The notes beneath the pieces are model-generated. The model was not told where the DNA came from. It worked only from the letters and a program-made list of their open reading frames with translations, and did not search any database. A stretch of DNA of 64,000 nucleotides from Azolla caroliniana (lineage: Eukaryota > Polypodiophyta): positions 14,508,001-14,572,000 of the forward strand of contig JBHGNT010000010.1 in assembly GCA_043228905.1 (NCBI GenBank). Direction: 5' to 3'. Positions 32,601 through 42,299 of the stretch are shown here, in pieces. The stretch's first letter is position 1. The number at the start of each line of letters is the position of its first letter. The position numbers and the translations under genes were made by a program.

Positions 32601-32933
32601 CGGAGTACATGGAGGCTGTTGACGCCGACAAGGAAATATTATGGATGAAGGACTTCATCGAAGAGCTAGGTATCCGACAAGATGAAGACCGGCTCTATTG
32701 CAACAGTCAAAGTGCTATCCACTTTGCTAAGAACGTAGTGTACCATTCCAAGACGAAGCACATCTAGCGTAGGTATCACTGGATCCGGGAGCGAGTAGAA
32801 GATCGAGAGTTCGCGCTGACGAAGATCCACACGTCCGAGAATGGGTTAGATATGCTGACCAAAGTACTGATACTCGACAAGCTGGATGCATGTCGGAAGT
32901 GGATCGGACTAGTAAGACATCCAATGCCAGAGT
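29687..32933 (+). pseudogene. Copia G protease, integrase, RT and RNase H
   Basis: Protease WVVDSGASFHLTPDRKCF is near 29770. The pre-integrase LWHKRLCHMSVKGMKRL is near 30158. Integrase has HTDVC near 30341, ADNGGEY near 30530 and NGLAERMN near 30630. RT has [35 protein letters not shown] and catalytic YVDDM at 31958-31972. RNase H has TDSDMSSDVDTSRSTSGYV and ALSSTEAEYM. Stops occur at 30527, 30557, 30962, 31163, 31427, 31895, 32036, 32164 and 32765. Most are CGA-to-TGA or CAG/CAA-to-TAG/TAA by comparison with J and H. Confidence 0.85.
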
Positions 32934-33665
32934 TGACAGGAACTACACGCTCCCGATGAACAACGCTCGGCCACAACCGAGCCTAGAATAAAACACAACA
33001 TGATAGAGAGAAGAGTACACAGGATGTTTACGTGGAATACCCAAATCGGGAAAAACCACGGCAACCCACAGACCACAAACTATCACTATGTCAGAATGTA
33101 CAATAAGAAAGCACCGAGGCCACGACCTCGAGCTTGCTTTCTTCGCCACAGGCGGCAGTTACAATTAGAGGCAACGACCTCTTCCTCTCTCTCACTCTCT
33201 TTGTACACAGTTGCACGTTCTAATCTTGCGCCAACAAGAAATGACAACAACTACTCTCTGGTTGCCCTAAGTCATATTTATACTAATATGACGTTTCAGC
33301 TATTTACAAATATAGCCCCGATGGTCTCTCATAAACATATTTACAAATATGTCCCTTCATCCGGTGAGCACTTCTCACCGGGCCTTCATCATCCGGCTCT
33401 TGCCGGGTACTCCTCATCCGGTTCTCACCGGGTCCTCTGTAGCCGGGTACACCACATCCAGTTCTCACCGGGTCTTCACCATCTGGCTCTTGCCGGGTAC
33501 TCCTCATCCGGTTCTCACCGGGTCTTCCGTTGCCGGATACTTGTCATCCGGTTCTCACTGGGTCTTCCGTAGCCGGGTCTTCCACATCCGGTTTTGGCCT
33601 CGGCCGAGTTTGCTCATCAGTACAGTTCTTCTCACTTCCCATATGGAGGGACCTGTTTCCTAACA
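32934..33665 (-). repeat. Copia H 3' LTR with CCGG-rich repeat block
   Basis: 732 bp, minus-strand TGTTAGGAAACAGG at 33665 to ...CCTGTCA at 32934. Between about 33345 and 33590 it contains repeated GGTTCTCACCGGGTC and CTTGCCGGGTACTC units. The segment 33339-33368 is nearly identical to 1525-1554 of the Gypsy-1 LTR. Confidence 0.85.
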
Positions 33666-33677
33666 AACTCCCCCTTC
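33666..33677 (-). promoter_or_regulatory. Polypurine tract, copia H
   Basis: Minus-strand GAAGGGGGAGTT immediately precedes the LTR. The same tract is beside the J LTR at 60485-60496. It is missing from G. Confidence 0.8.
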
Positions 33678-33689
33678 ACTCCGGCATGG

Positions 33690-36600
33690 GATGTCTTACT
33701 AGTCCGACCCACTTCCGACATGCATCCAGCTTGTGAGGTGTCAATACTTTGGTGAGCATATCTGACCCGTTCTCGGCCGTGTGGATCTTCGTCAGCGCGA
33801 ACTCCTGGTCATCTACTCTTTCCCGGATCCAGTGATACCTTCACTGGATATGCTTCGTCCGGGAATGGTAGGCCGCATTCTTAGCAAGGTGGATGGCACT
33901 TTGACTATCGCAATAGAGCCGGTATTCATCTTGCCGGATACCGAGCTCTCCGATGAAGTCCTTCATCCACAATATTTCCTTGCCGGCTTCCACAACCGCC
34001 ATGTACTCTGCCTCCATGGTTGACAACGCAACCGTCTTTTGTAGCCTCGACTGCCACGAAACAGCTCCCCCTGCATATGTCATTACATACCCGGATTTAG
34101 ACCGGCTGGTATCCACATCAGCCGACATGTCCGAATCGGTAAAACCGTCAAGTTGAGGGTTTCCGGAGCCGAATCAGAGACACATATTTGCAGTGCCCAT
34201 CAAGTACTAGAGTATCCATTTGACCGCGTTCCACTGCTCCTTGCCGGGATTGCTCATAAGCCGGCTAACCACTCCGACTACGTAGCCTATATCCGGTCAG
34301 GTACACACCATTGCGTACATCAAGCTCGCGACGGCAGAGGCATATGGAACCTTCATCATATCAGCCTTCTCTACTTTCGTCTTTGGGCTTTGCTTACCGG
34401 ATAATCTGCAGTTTTCCGGGAGTGTCGATTCGACTGGTTTTGCTTCTAACATGTTGAACCGCTGAAGCACCTTTGTCACGTATTTCTCCTGTGACAACCA
34501 CAGTTGCTTCATTGGCCGGTTCCGGATGATATGCATCCCCAACATCTGTCTTGCCGGACCCAAGTCTTTCATTGAGAAGGTCCGGTTGAGAGCCTTCTTC
34601 AGCATCCGTATTTTGGCTTGGTCCCGTCCGACGATCAACATGTCGTCCACGTATAGAAGGAGTATCAGGAAGTCACCTCCTTCGAACTTCTTCACAAACA
34701 CGCAGTGATCGGCCTGCGTCTTGTGGTACCCTTGATCGGTCATGAAGGAGTCGAACTTCCGGTACCATTGTCAGGGAGCGTGCTTCAGTCTGTACAGGCT
34801 CTTCTTCAACCGGCAGACCAGGTGCTCCTTCCCTTTCTCCACGAATCCTTCCGGTTGCTGCATGTAGATCTCCTCTTCGAGGTCACTGTGAAGGAATGTC
34901 GTCTTCACGCCCAACTGCTCTACCTCGAGGTCCATGCTTGCCGCTATACTCAGCACTGTCCGGATGGAAGTCATCTTTACTACCGGGGCAAATATCTCGT
35001 CGAAGTCCACGCCCTTCTTCTGCTGGAACCCCTTCACCACGATCCTGACTTTGTATCTCGGGGGATTGCCGGCATCTCTCGGTTTCAACTTGTACACCCA
35101 CTTATTTTGGAGTGCCCGCTTTCCTTTCGGCAGCTCCACCAAATCATACGTGTGGTTCTCATGCAAGGAATCCATCTCATCCTGCATGGCACTCAACCAC
35201 TTGTGGTTGTTGGTGTCATCCTTCGCTTCTTCGAAGCTTTCCGGCTCTCCCTCATCGGTCAGCAGCACATGCTCTGCATCCGGAAATCTTCGAGGGGCCC
35301 TTCTCTCTCTAAGAGGATATCTCCGTCTTTGGCCTTTGGCAACCGGCTCCTCTATTTGTTCTTCATCCAAATCCGATTCGGGGTCTTGGCCGGTTCCAGT
35401 TTCACCTATTCCTTCTTCTTCGGCCTGTCTTGTCTCCTTACCGTCATCGGCCGGTTCATCGAGTGCTAACCGGTCTCTTGCCGGTTGGGTCTGCTCATCG
35501 TAGAATCGATCCTTAACGGTCGACTCGGAGTTGATTATATTCTTCTCCGACTCCTAGTCGGCGAGCATCTTGTGCTACATGAAGATAATATCTCGACTCC
35601 GGAATACCTTCTTGTCAGCCAGGTCTCACACTCGGTAGCCGAACTCATCGTCGCCGTAACCGAGGAATATGCATGGCCGGGTCTTTGGATCCAACTTTCC
35701 TCTCCGGTCCTTAGCAACATGTACGCACGCAAGACACCCGAATACTTTCAGATGCTGGTAGGACACTTCCTTACCGGTCCAGACTCTCTGTGGCGTGTCT
35801 CCGTCCAAGGGTATTCAGGGTGATCTGTTTATCACATATGTCGCCGTTGACAGTGCCTCAGCCCAAAACTTCTTGGGTAGTTTTGCATGCGCCAGCATAC
35901 TCCGGACCCTCTCCATTATGGTCCGGTTCATCCTCTCGGCCAGCCCGTTTAGTTCCGGTGTCTTCAGCACGGTAAATTCAAGCCCGATTCCCTTCAAGCG
36001 ATAGTACTCCTCAAACTGCCCCCGGTATTCACCTCCGTTATCTGCTCGAACCGCCTTCAGCTTCCGAACGGTTTCTCTTTCCACTCTCGCGTGGAGCTTT
36101 TTGAAGACAGATAGCACCTAATCCTTCGTCTTCAACGGTGTGGCCCACAGCTTCTGGTTGTGGTCATCTATGAACGTCACGAAGTACTGTGATCCGGCAT
36201 GTGACTTCGTATCCACTTGACACACATCAGTATGCACCAACTCCAGTGGTGCATTACGTCTCATCGGTGGCCTTGGTCGGAAGGAGGTCCGGTTTTGCTT
36301 ACCGGCCAGACAATCAGTGCACTTCTCCAAGTGCACGATCTTCACGGGAATGAGGTTGTCTTCTGCAAGCCTCTTCATCCCCTTCTCACTCATGTGAAAC
36401 ATTAACTGGTGCCACAACTCACCGGCAGTGTCGGATGTCATGTTCACTTCTTCCGCGAATAACCGCGCATTCATCAGGTACAACGTGTTGACCTTCCGGG
36501 CCTGAGCCACAATCAGGCTCCCTTTGCTGAACTTCATAACACCGTTCCGGATGCTACCCATGTAGCCTTCATCATCTAGCCGACGGGCTGATATTAGGTT

Positions 36601-37711
36601 CAGACTAACCTACGGAACGTGTCGGACATCGTTCAGCAGCATCTTCCATCCGGTTGGTGTTGTCAACCACACATCTCCTATGCCGACAATTCGGCATGTA
36701 CCTTCATTCCCCATCCAGACACAACCGTGATCACCGGCTGAGTAGGATGAGAAGCATTTCCGGTCCGGGGTAAGGTGGAACGACGCTCCGGAGTCGACCA
36801 CCCAGGTCCTCTCGTCGCCGGCAAGGTTTATCTCACTCTCCTTGGTGATGAGCATCAACTCTTCTTCACTTGCTGCAATTGCCATCATTCCCTTCCGGTC
36901 CGTTCCCCTCCGGTCTTTACCGTTCTGGTCCGGTGTCCGCTTCGAATCGGTACCGTTGGTTTCCTTGTCTTTACGGAAATGTTGACAGTTCTTCTGGAAG
37001 TGTCCCGGCTTGCCGCAATAGAAGCAAGTAGGCCTCCCCCTTGACTTTGACAGTGTCTCCGACTTTTCCCGGTTCTGGGGACTACGGTTTCTATGTCTTC
37101 CGCGTTCCGATTCGGTAAGGAGCGCTTTGGAGTCGGAGCTCGTATCCTTATCTTTCCGATGCGCCTCCTCATCTAGCAAGCTCAACTTCACTCTTGCTAG
37201 GGATAACCGTTTCCCTTCCGGCCTGGCATTGCCCAAAGTGACAACCAACGTCTCCCAGCTATCTGGGAGGGAACTGAGCAGGAGTAGCGCTAGTACATCA
37301 TCGGCGAGAGGTACTTCCAATGATGTTGCCTGGTGTATCAGCCCCTGGAAGGCATTCATGTGCTCCGCCATGCTGGAGCCATCTTGGTATCGGAGTCTTA
37401 CTAGCTTCCGGAATACCGAAACCTGGTTAACAACATTTTTGTTTTGAAACATAATGCCGATCTTCTCCCAGAGTCATGATCCTTGCTCTCTTCATTGAAG
37501 TTGTCTTCATGTCGATGAAGCACCGTATGTAAGCCGTTGTCTTCATGTGCATCACCTCCCATATCGTGGCGTTGATTTTGTCCGGTCTCTTGTCCCCAAA
37601 CTGAACCGGCAACCAAAGATCTTTAACCACGAGCATGTCCCTCATCTTCGACTTCCACACCGAATAGTTGCAGCCTTTGAGCTTCAACATGCCTCCCAAC
37701 GAATCATCCAT
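33690..37711 (-). pseudogene. Copia H gag-pol (decayed)
   Basis: From ATG at 37711: MDDSLGGMLKLKGCNYSVWK, frameshift near 37500-37450, then CFYCGKPGHFQKNC near 37010. This is a complete CCHC knuckle. Protease WVVDSGASFHL is near 36790, the pre-integrase CTDCLAGKQNRTSF near 36310, integrase ADNGGEYRGQF near 36030, RT with DEIFAPVVKMTSI near 35000 and YVDDM near 34650. RNase H TDSDMSADVDTSRSKSGYV is near 34110. Stops lie near 36118, 35530-35590, 34770, 34200 and 33841. H keeps some residues lost in G (such as the CAG before KNC), which lets the decay in G be read. Confidence 0.85.
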
Positions 37712-37726
37712 TTTCTGTGTCGTTTT

Positions 37727-37738
37727 GCTCTGATACCA
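37727..37738 (-). promoter_or_regulatory. Primer-binding site, copia H
   Basis: Minus-strand TGGTATCAGAGC, a perfect initiator-tRNA-Met-type site, lies three bases from the LTR end at 37742. Confidence 0.85.
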
Positions 37739-37741
37739 GTT

Positions 37742-37883
37742 TGATAGGAACTACACGCTCCCGATGAACAACGTTCGGCCACAACCGAGCCTAGAATAAA
37801 ACACAACACAATAGAGAGAAGAGTACACAGGATGTTTACGTGGAAAACCCAAACTCGGGAAAAACCACGGCAGCCCACAGACA
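37742..37883 (-). repeat. Copia H 5' LTR fragment
   Basis: 142 bp of the 3' end of the LTR (TGATAGGAACTACACG...CCCACAGAC on the plus strand), nearly identical to 32934-33080. The remaining roughly 590 bp are missing. Confidence 0.85.
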
Positions 37884-38210
37884 ACACGTTCGCGTTCACA
37901 AGTGGAAGGATTGCGCATTCCACTTGTAGAATCTTCTTAAAACGAAGAAAATACACCCTCTCTACAATAATTGGATGCACTAGTATCACATGTTCCTCAA
38001 CTTGATAAGAATTTGCAAATATAAAAATACATGATAGATCTACGAGTGGAGATCATTAGAAATCATGCAAGTTTAGACATGTTGATAAGTTAATGTAGGC
38101 ATAATAAAGTTCAACTATGGCTCAATATGGCACTATTGTGCGACAAGGGAAACACTAACTTAAAGACTTATATTAATTAGGAACACGTTCGCGTTCACAA
38201 GTGGAAGGAT
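37883..38210. repeat. Direct repeat of about 29 bp, copies 299 bp apart
   Basis: AACACGTTCGCGTTCACAAG plus TGGAAGGAT occurs at 37883-37911 and 38182-38210. The first copy continues into a hairpin (CAAGTGGAA...TTCCACTTG, 37898-37925). The first copy begins exactly where the H LTR is cut. The enclosed 270 bases are AT-rich and non-coding. Confidence 0.7.
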
Positions 38211-38540
38211 CGCGCATAAATGGAAGGATAAGGGAAATTTTAGGGGTTTTTCAATGATTTTACAAAACACATTGATACCAGTATCATACAAGTTCAAACA
38301 TACTATGAAAAAGGTTAAAAATCCACTATTTTCGTGATTTAGAAGTAACTAAAAAAAGACGAATTTCAAAAACATACATTCTCAATTTATATCACAAACT
38401 TTACAACCAATGTTATTTTATAAGAAACGATTTTTGGGAAATCATAAGAATTCAAAACACATGATTTTATATTACTCGATTTGTTACAAGCGGAATGTAG
38501 TTACACTTAATAGCCAAATATACATTCATGATAGAGTCCT
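38211..38540. other. AT-rich flank downstream of the DUF7869-type gene
   Basis: No coding sense. It probably holds the 3' untranslated region and polyadenylation site of the minus-strand gene that ends at 38541. Confidence 0.35.
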
Positions 38541-41321
38541 TTACGGAGAATCACTACTATAACTAATATACAATGACGATTCCTCCTCATCATCCTCGGA
38601 TGTACCAATCAGTGCATTATCTTCGTCATAAACCAAATGGTTTGACTCTAGATTATATGTAGCAGATCTCGTTTGCCTTTGACTCGAGCCACCTTGTAGA
38701 CCTGGTAATTTTTCTTTTATTATATCTATTGTTGACTTCCTTAATCGTCTGGCTTTTGTAAGTGTGAAGTCGTACACGATGATATCCACATCAGAGATAT
38801 CAAGGGTCGAGGTGTTACGAATGTTTCGCTTCCTCTTCCTACCTCCCCTTCTTGTTTGGCATTCAATCATCTCCAATGTATACTTACCTGTAAAAGCATT
38901 TGCACTTCTAGTGTTGTACCAATGAACATTTATAGACTTGATCGTGTTTTCTATTTCATGCATTAGCACTTCTAGAATTTTACCAACCCAAAATTGGTGG
39001 CCATGTGAGGTCTCATCAGCCGGCGTTGCAATCAACATCCCCGCGGTGAGGTCTTGCAAATTTCCTTGCCATCTAGCTTCGGCTGCTTTGGTCATCCTTG
39101 GTCCCACATAAATGTCTCTTTGTTGTGGATGGACCAAGCTGTCATTAATCGCATTTACTAGTCGCTCCGGACTTCTATTTACGCGATCATGTTGCAGCGA
39201 CCATGTGAATGGCGTTTCCAAATTCCAATTATCAACAGATACACAATTGTCTATAATTTCATTCTGATCACTATAAAATACATCCCACCATGACGTGTCT
39301 TGTTGTGCGGCATATTTCTTGGCGGCCTCAATATGCTTTCTTTTTTCTTCTAAGGCTTGGAGCCATGACCGTTTTTGTTCTGATACCAAGTCGCTCTGCA
39401 ACTGTCCTTTCTTCTCAATTGGCATTTGCTTAGCTCCATGGACAATTGTACTCGGCATACAAAGTAATAACTGGCAACCACCTTCAGGTTCCCATGTTGT
39501 AGAAGATGAATATTGTTTAGCATACAAAAGTGTAGAACCACTTATTCCATTTTTCTTTATCAAAAAAATGTGATTGAAACTTATATTGTTTAACTGAGCA
39601 AGCACTTTAACATTCCCACCACCCCCATCTAATATATATCTCTTAAAGTCATATACCTCCTTCAAGTGTAACACTTTTGGGCGTGGTGTATATGCATCAC
39701 AAATGACATCAAATAGTTTAGGTAAAGTGAAAGCATCATGCCGAGACAACTGTCTGGAGAATGTGCTAAACATCTGATCTATATGGTCATGTGTGTGGCC
39801 AACCAAAAGGAAATTGACTTTCACTTTCCTAAACAATTCTAGGTTGACCAACATACTTAGATAGCCAAATACAGTTGAATTTTTGTTCTCTCTAGCAGTA
39901 TTGTCCAATTGAATGTATAGAACAGGGGGGAAAGGTTGTCCCCAAGACATCAAAACTCGGTGAATCACTGTAACTGTTAGGTTAGGGTCATTGTGAACAT
40001 TGGGGTAAGTAATGAAGACGTGAGGTCGAACAGACCTATTATAAGCCAAGCATCCCACCAAGTGCATTTGAACAAGGCACTCATCATTGACATCTTTGGG
40101 GAGCCTCCGCATATGCGGCAAGCATGTCTTCTTCTGGTCCATGCCATCTATCATTAAGCACATGTATTGTTCAGGCCTCTTCAAACACTTCTCTCTATGA
40201 TGCATCGCCTTCCTTCGTTCTAAGGATTGTGCCTCACGGTGCTCTTGTAGTAACTTCTTACTCGTATCCTTTTCCATTGATGTCTTTGCACCTTTAGCCA
40301 AACTTTTAAGATTTGCACAAATGGAGCAATACCCCATACGTACTTTACGAGGAATAATAACATTTGAAAACCGAGCTCTCCATAATCTTGTGAATTGGCT
40401 ATAGGTGATAGACTTATTACGTGAGCCCAGCATTTCAGATCGATAGACATCATAAACTTCCCGACGGGTATAATTATCAGAAAGATGCATCCTACCTGTA
40501 GTGGGCATTACTTCACAATTTAACTGAAAGTAAGTTTTCATCCAGCCAATAGCTAGTCTTCCAATTGCACCTTTCATACTTGGAACCTCTTTACAATTGA
40601 GCATCTGATCCCCGCTAAGTAGACGTTGTTGTACTCTATGTAGCCGCATGTTACTAACACATAACGCAATTTTGAATGCAACTCTACATATCTGTTGCGC
40701 ATGGAAGATATAATACTCGAATGATACTTTGATCCCCGTACATTTGTCAGATACTAGTTGCATATGTGATCCGAGGTAAGTGTCTTGCTCATCACCGGTC
40801 ATCGAAAAATAGTATCGCCTTAATTCTCGCAACTTTGATTTTCCAATCATAGACATACAACCACGGGCACAACATATTTTGTTGACATCAAATCCAATCT
40901 GTTTATCTGATGTCACCAAGCTAAATCTAGCCAGACGAATTCTTCGTGGGATTCTTCTAATATGCATAGGGCTCCCAGATTTCTCTTCCTGCATAGAGGT
41001 TGGTGTAACCTTGTTACAGTCTAATTCTCTGTTCTGACCATCGCCAATGTTATTCAATGTTTCCTGGGCACTTCCTTCATTCTCGGTATCTTTATTAATA
41101 TCGTATTCTTCAATAGAGAACTCTTCACATGTGTCATTATTTACATTCCCTGTAGATGAGCTCAGACAATATTCTTCGATAGAATATGGTGAGTCGGTCG
41201 AAAGACAATATTCTTCAATCGAATATGGTGACTCTGTTGACAAACAATACTCTTCAGTAGAAAACGATGGGTCTGATGACAAACAATATTCTTCAATCGA
41301 GAACGGTGAATCTTCACTCAT
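38541..41321 (-). CDS. DUF7869-type protein, 926 aa, intact single exon
   Basis: One open frame runs from ATG at 41321 to the stop at 38541. Residues 1-65 hold 13-residue repeats of the form SPYSIEEYCLSTD (four clear copies). Residues 147-180 have a Cys cluster (KICCARGC) and 200-240 a conserved CRVAFKIALCVSNMRLHRVQ stretch. Residues 328-337 hold a second CxxC (GYCSICANL). The core 385-545 contains IDGMDQKK (D392), YIQLDNTARENKN (D473) and LLVGHTHDHIDQMFSTFS (H509, H511, D515). From memory these are hallmarks of the DUF7869 family, which is found in many eukaryotes and whose function is not established. The D-D-D spacing suggests an RNase H-like nuclease fold. Residues 776-802 (FWVGKI...INVHWYNTR) resemble a small chromatin-reader-like end domain. 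No intron is seen. Its intactness contrasts with every neighbour. Whether it is host, domesticated or mobile is open. Confidence 0.75.
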   Translation of the reverse strand: MSEDSPFSIEEYCLSSDPSFSTEEYCLSTESPYSIEEYCLSTDSPYSIEEYCLSSSTGNVNNDTCEEFSIEEYDINKDTENEGSAQETLNNIGDGQNRELDCNKVTPTSMQEEKSGSPMHIRRIPRRIRLARFSLVTSDKQIGFDVNKICCARGCMSMIGKSKLRELRRYYFSMTGDEQDTYLGSHMQLVSDKCTGIKVSFEYYIFHAQQICRVAFKIALCVSNMRLHRVQQRLLSGDQMLNCKEVPSMKGAIGRLAIGWMKTYFQLNCEVMPTTGRMHLSDNYTRREVYDVYRSEMLGSRNKSITYSQFTRLWRARFSNVIIPRKVRMGYCSICANLKSLAKGAKTSMEKDTSKKLLQEHREAQSLERRKAMHHREKCLKRPEQYMCLMIDGMDQKKTCLPHMRRLPKDVNDECLVQMHLVGCLAYNRSVRPHVFITYPNVHNDPNLTVTVIHRVLMSWGQPFPPVLYIQLDNTARENKNSTVFGYLSMLVNLELFRKVKVNFLLVGHTHDHIDQMFSTFSRQLSRHDAFTLPKLFDVICDAYTPRPKVLHLKEVYDFKRYILDGGGGNVKVLAQLNNISFNHIFLIKKNGISGSTLLYAKQYSSSTTWEPEGGCQLLLCMPSTIVHGAKQMPIEKKGQLQSDLVSEQKRSWLQALEEKRKHIEAAKKYAAQQDTSWWDVFYSDQNEIIDNCVSVDNWNLETPFTWSLQHDRVNRSPERLVNAINDSLVHPQQRDIYVGPRMTKAAEARWQGNLQDLTAGMLIATPADETSHGHQFWVGKILEVLMHEIENTIKSINVHWYNTRSANAFTGKYTLEMIECQTRRGGRKRKRNIRNTSTLDISDVDIIVYDFTLTKARRLRKSTIDIIKEKLPGLQGGSSQRQTRSATYNLESNHLVYDEDNALIGTSEDDEEESSLYISYSSDSP

Positions 41322-41939
41322 GGCTTAAGGTCTAGATAGGGCTCTCTAAGTTATACTCCTCTCTAACCATATACTCCTCCCTAAACATAAACTTCTCTCT
41401 AAACAAAAGCCAAATCAATAGAATGTCTATATTATGTAATATTCTATTAATACAATACATCTAAAAATTATTTTTAATAAAGTAATTTAACTTAAATTAT
41501 CAATCATTATATAAACTAGATCTAAATGATGTTAAATCAAGTAAAATATAAAACTAATCATTAACAAGCCTTGAATATGTTGGATTAATGTTAAAATCAT
41601 TGGCTAATTAATGACACCCATTTTGATATAGAACGCCTCACTCATTGGTTCTTTAATGCTCTCCATTTTAAATATTAGACTTATCAATCATTGGTTAATT
41701 CATGCCCACATCTTTAATACATAACATTTGAGAGTCATAAAAATTGTTGCTTTTAGTAATCAATCATTGGTACATTCATGAACCTCTATCATTGTCTCCT
41801 TCATAACCTTTGAAGTGATTGTAGGTTGTTATGAGTATAAAAGATTGATCAATATGTTAGTTTGACTTTGTAATCATTAATACAATCATAAGTTACTATA
41901 GTTAATGTGACTATGGTTACAAACTAACTATCCTCAAAG
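41322..41939. other. Upstream region of the DUF7869-type gene
   Basis: AT-rich, no coding sense. The phrase CATTGGTTAATTCATG and variants recur near 41600, 41640, 41690 and 41765. ACTATGGTTAC recurs at about 41910 and 41958. The minus-strand promoter should be here, but I see no clear box. Confidence 0.35.
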
Positions 41940-42182
41940 TTACCAACATTGGTTAAGGTGACTATGGTTACTTTAACCATGGGTTCAATCCCTATAAATA
42001 GGAAGACCTCATCATATTTCACTCACCAGAGCGTACAGAGCGTACAGAGCACACAGAACGCAGAGAGCACACAAAGCACACAAAGCACTCAGAGCACAAA
42101 GCACGAAAGCGCGATCTCCGCCTCCACTTCAACACGATCAACCATGTCTTCCAAGAGAATCGAGCACGAGGACTGCAGGTAG
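41940..42182 (+). promoter_or_regulatory. Plus-strand promoter with short first exon, cut by gap
   Basis: CTATAAATAGG near 41992 is a good TATA box. About 35 bases on, a 10-bp tandem run (CAGAGCGTA/CAGAGCACA type) spans about 42027-42105. ATG at 42143 opens MSSKRIEHEDC and is followed by CTGCAG|GTAGGC, a plausible splice donor at 42179/42180. The assembly gap at 42200 hides what follows. Confidence 0.45.
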
Positions 42183-42199
42183 GCCTCTAACACTGTGGA

Positions 42200-42299
42200 N
42201 NNNNNNNNNNNNNNNNNNNNNNNNNNNNNNNNNNNNNNNNNNNNNNNNNNNNNNNNNNNNNNNNNNNNNNNNNNNNNNNNNNNNNNNNNNNNNNNNNNN
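42200..42299. other. Assembly gap (100 N)
   Basis: The round number suggests a gap of unknown size. Comparison of the two Gypsy-4 LTRs indicates that at least about 427 bases of the left LTR are missing here. Confidence 0.95.

Larger units (their letters stand above)
28373..32933 (+). mobile_element. Copia G, Tork/Tnt1-type element lacking its 3' LTR
   Basis: 5' LTR, primer site and the complete gag-pol order are present. The inside stops about five codons after the RNase H end, exactly before the expected polypurine tract. There, a minus-oriented LTR (that of H) is joined. With H it forms an inverted repeat with arms of about 4.1 kb. Ten or more stops make it dead. Confidence 0.85.
32934..37883 (-). 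mobile_element. Copia H, minus-strand partner of copia G
   Basis: On the minus strand it has a truncated 5' LTR (37742-37883), primer site, gag-pol and a full 3' LTR (32934-33665). The 5' LTR stops after CCCACAGAC, and unrelated DNA beginning AACACGTTCGCG follows. Sequence closely matches G and J. Frameshift near 37500-37450 and several stops make it dead. Confidence 0.85.

Noticed and set aside
34705-36004. Long plus-strand frames over copia H (up to 254 codons)
   Set aside because: Antisense shadows of the RT and integrase of H; the same shadows appear over copia J.
37883-42200. Calling a complete DNA transposon around the DUF7869-type gene
   Set aside because: I could not find matching terminal inverted repeats or target duplications, and the gap hides part of the right side.
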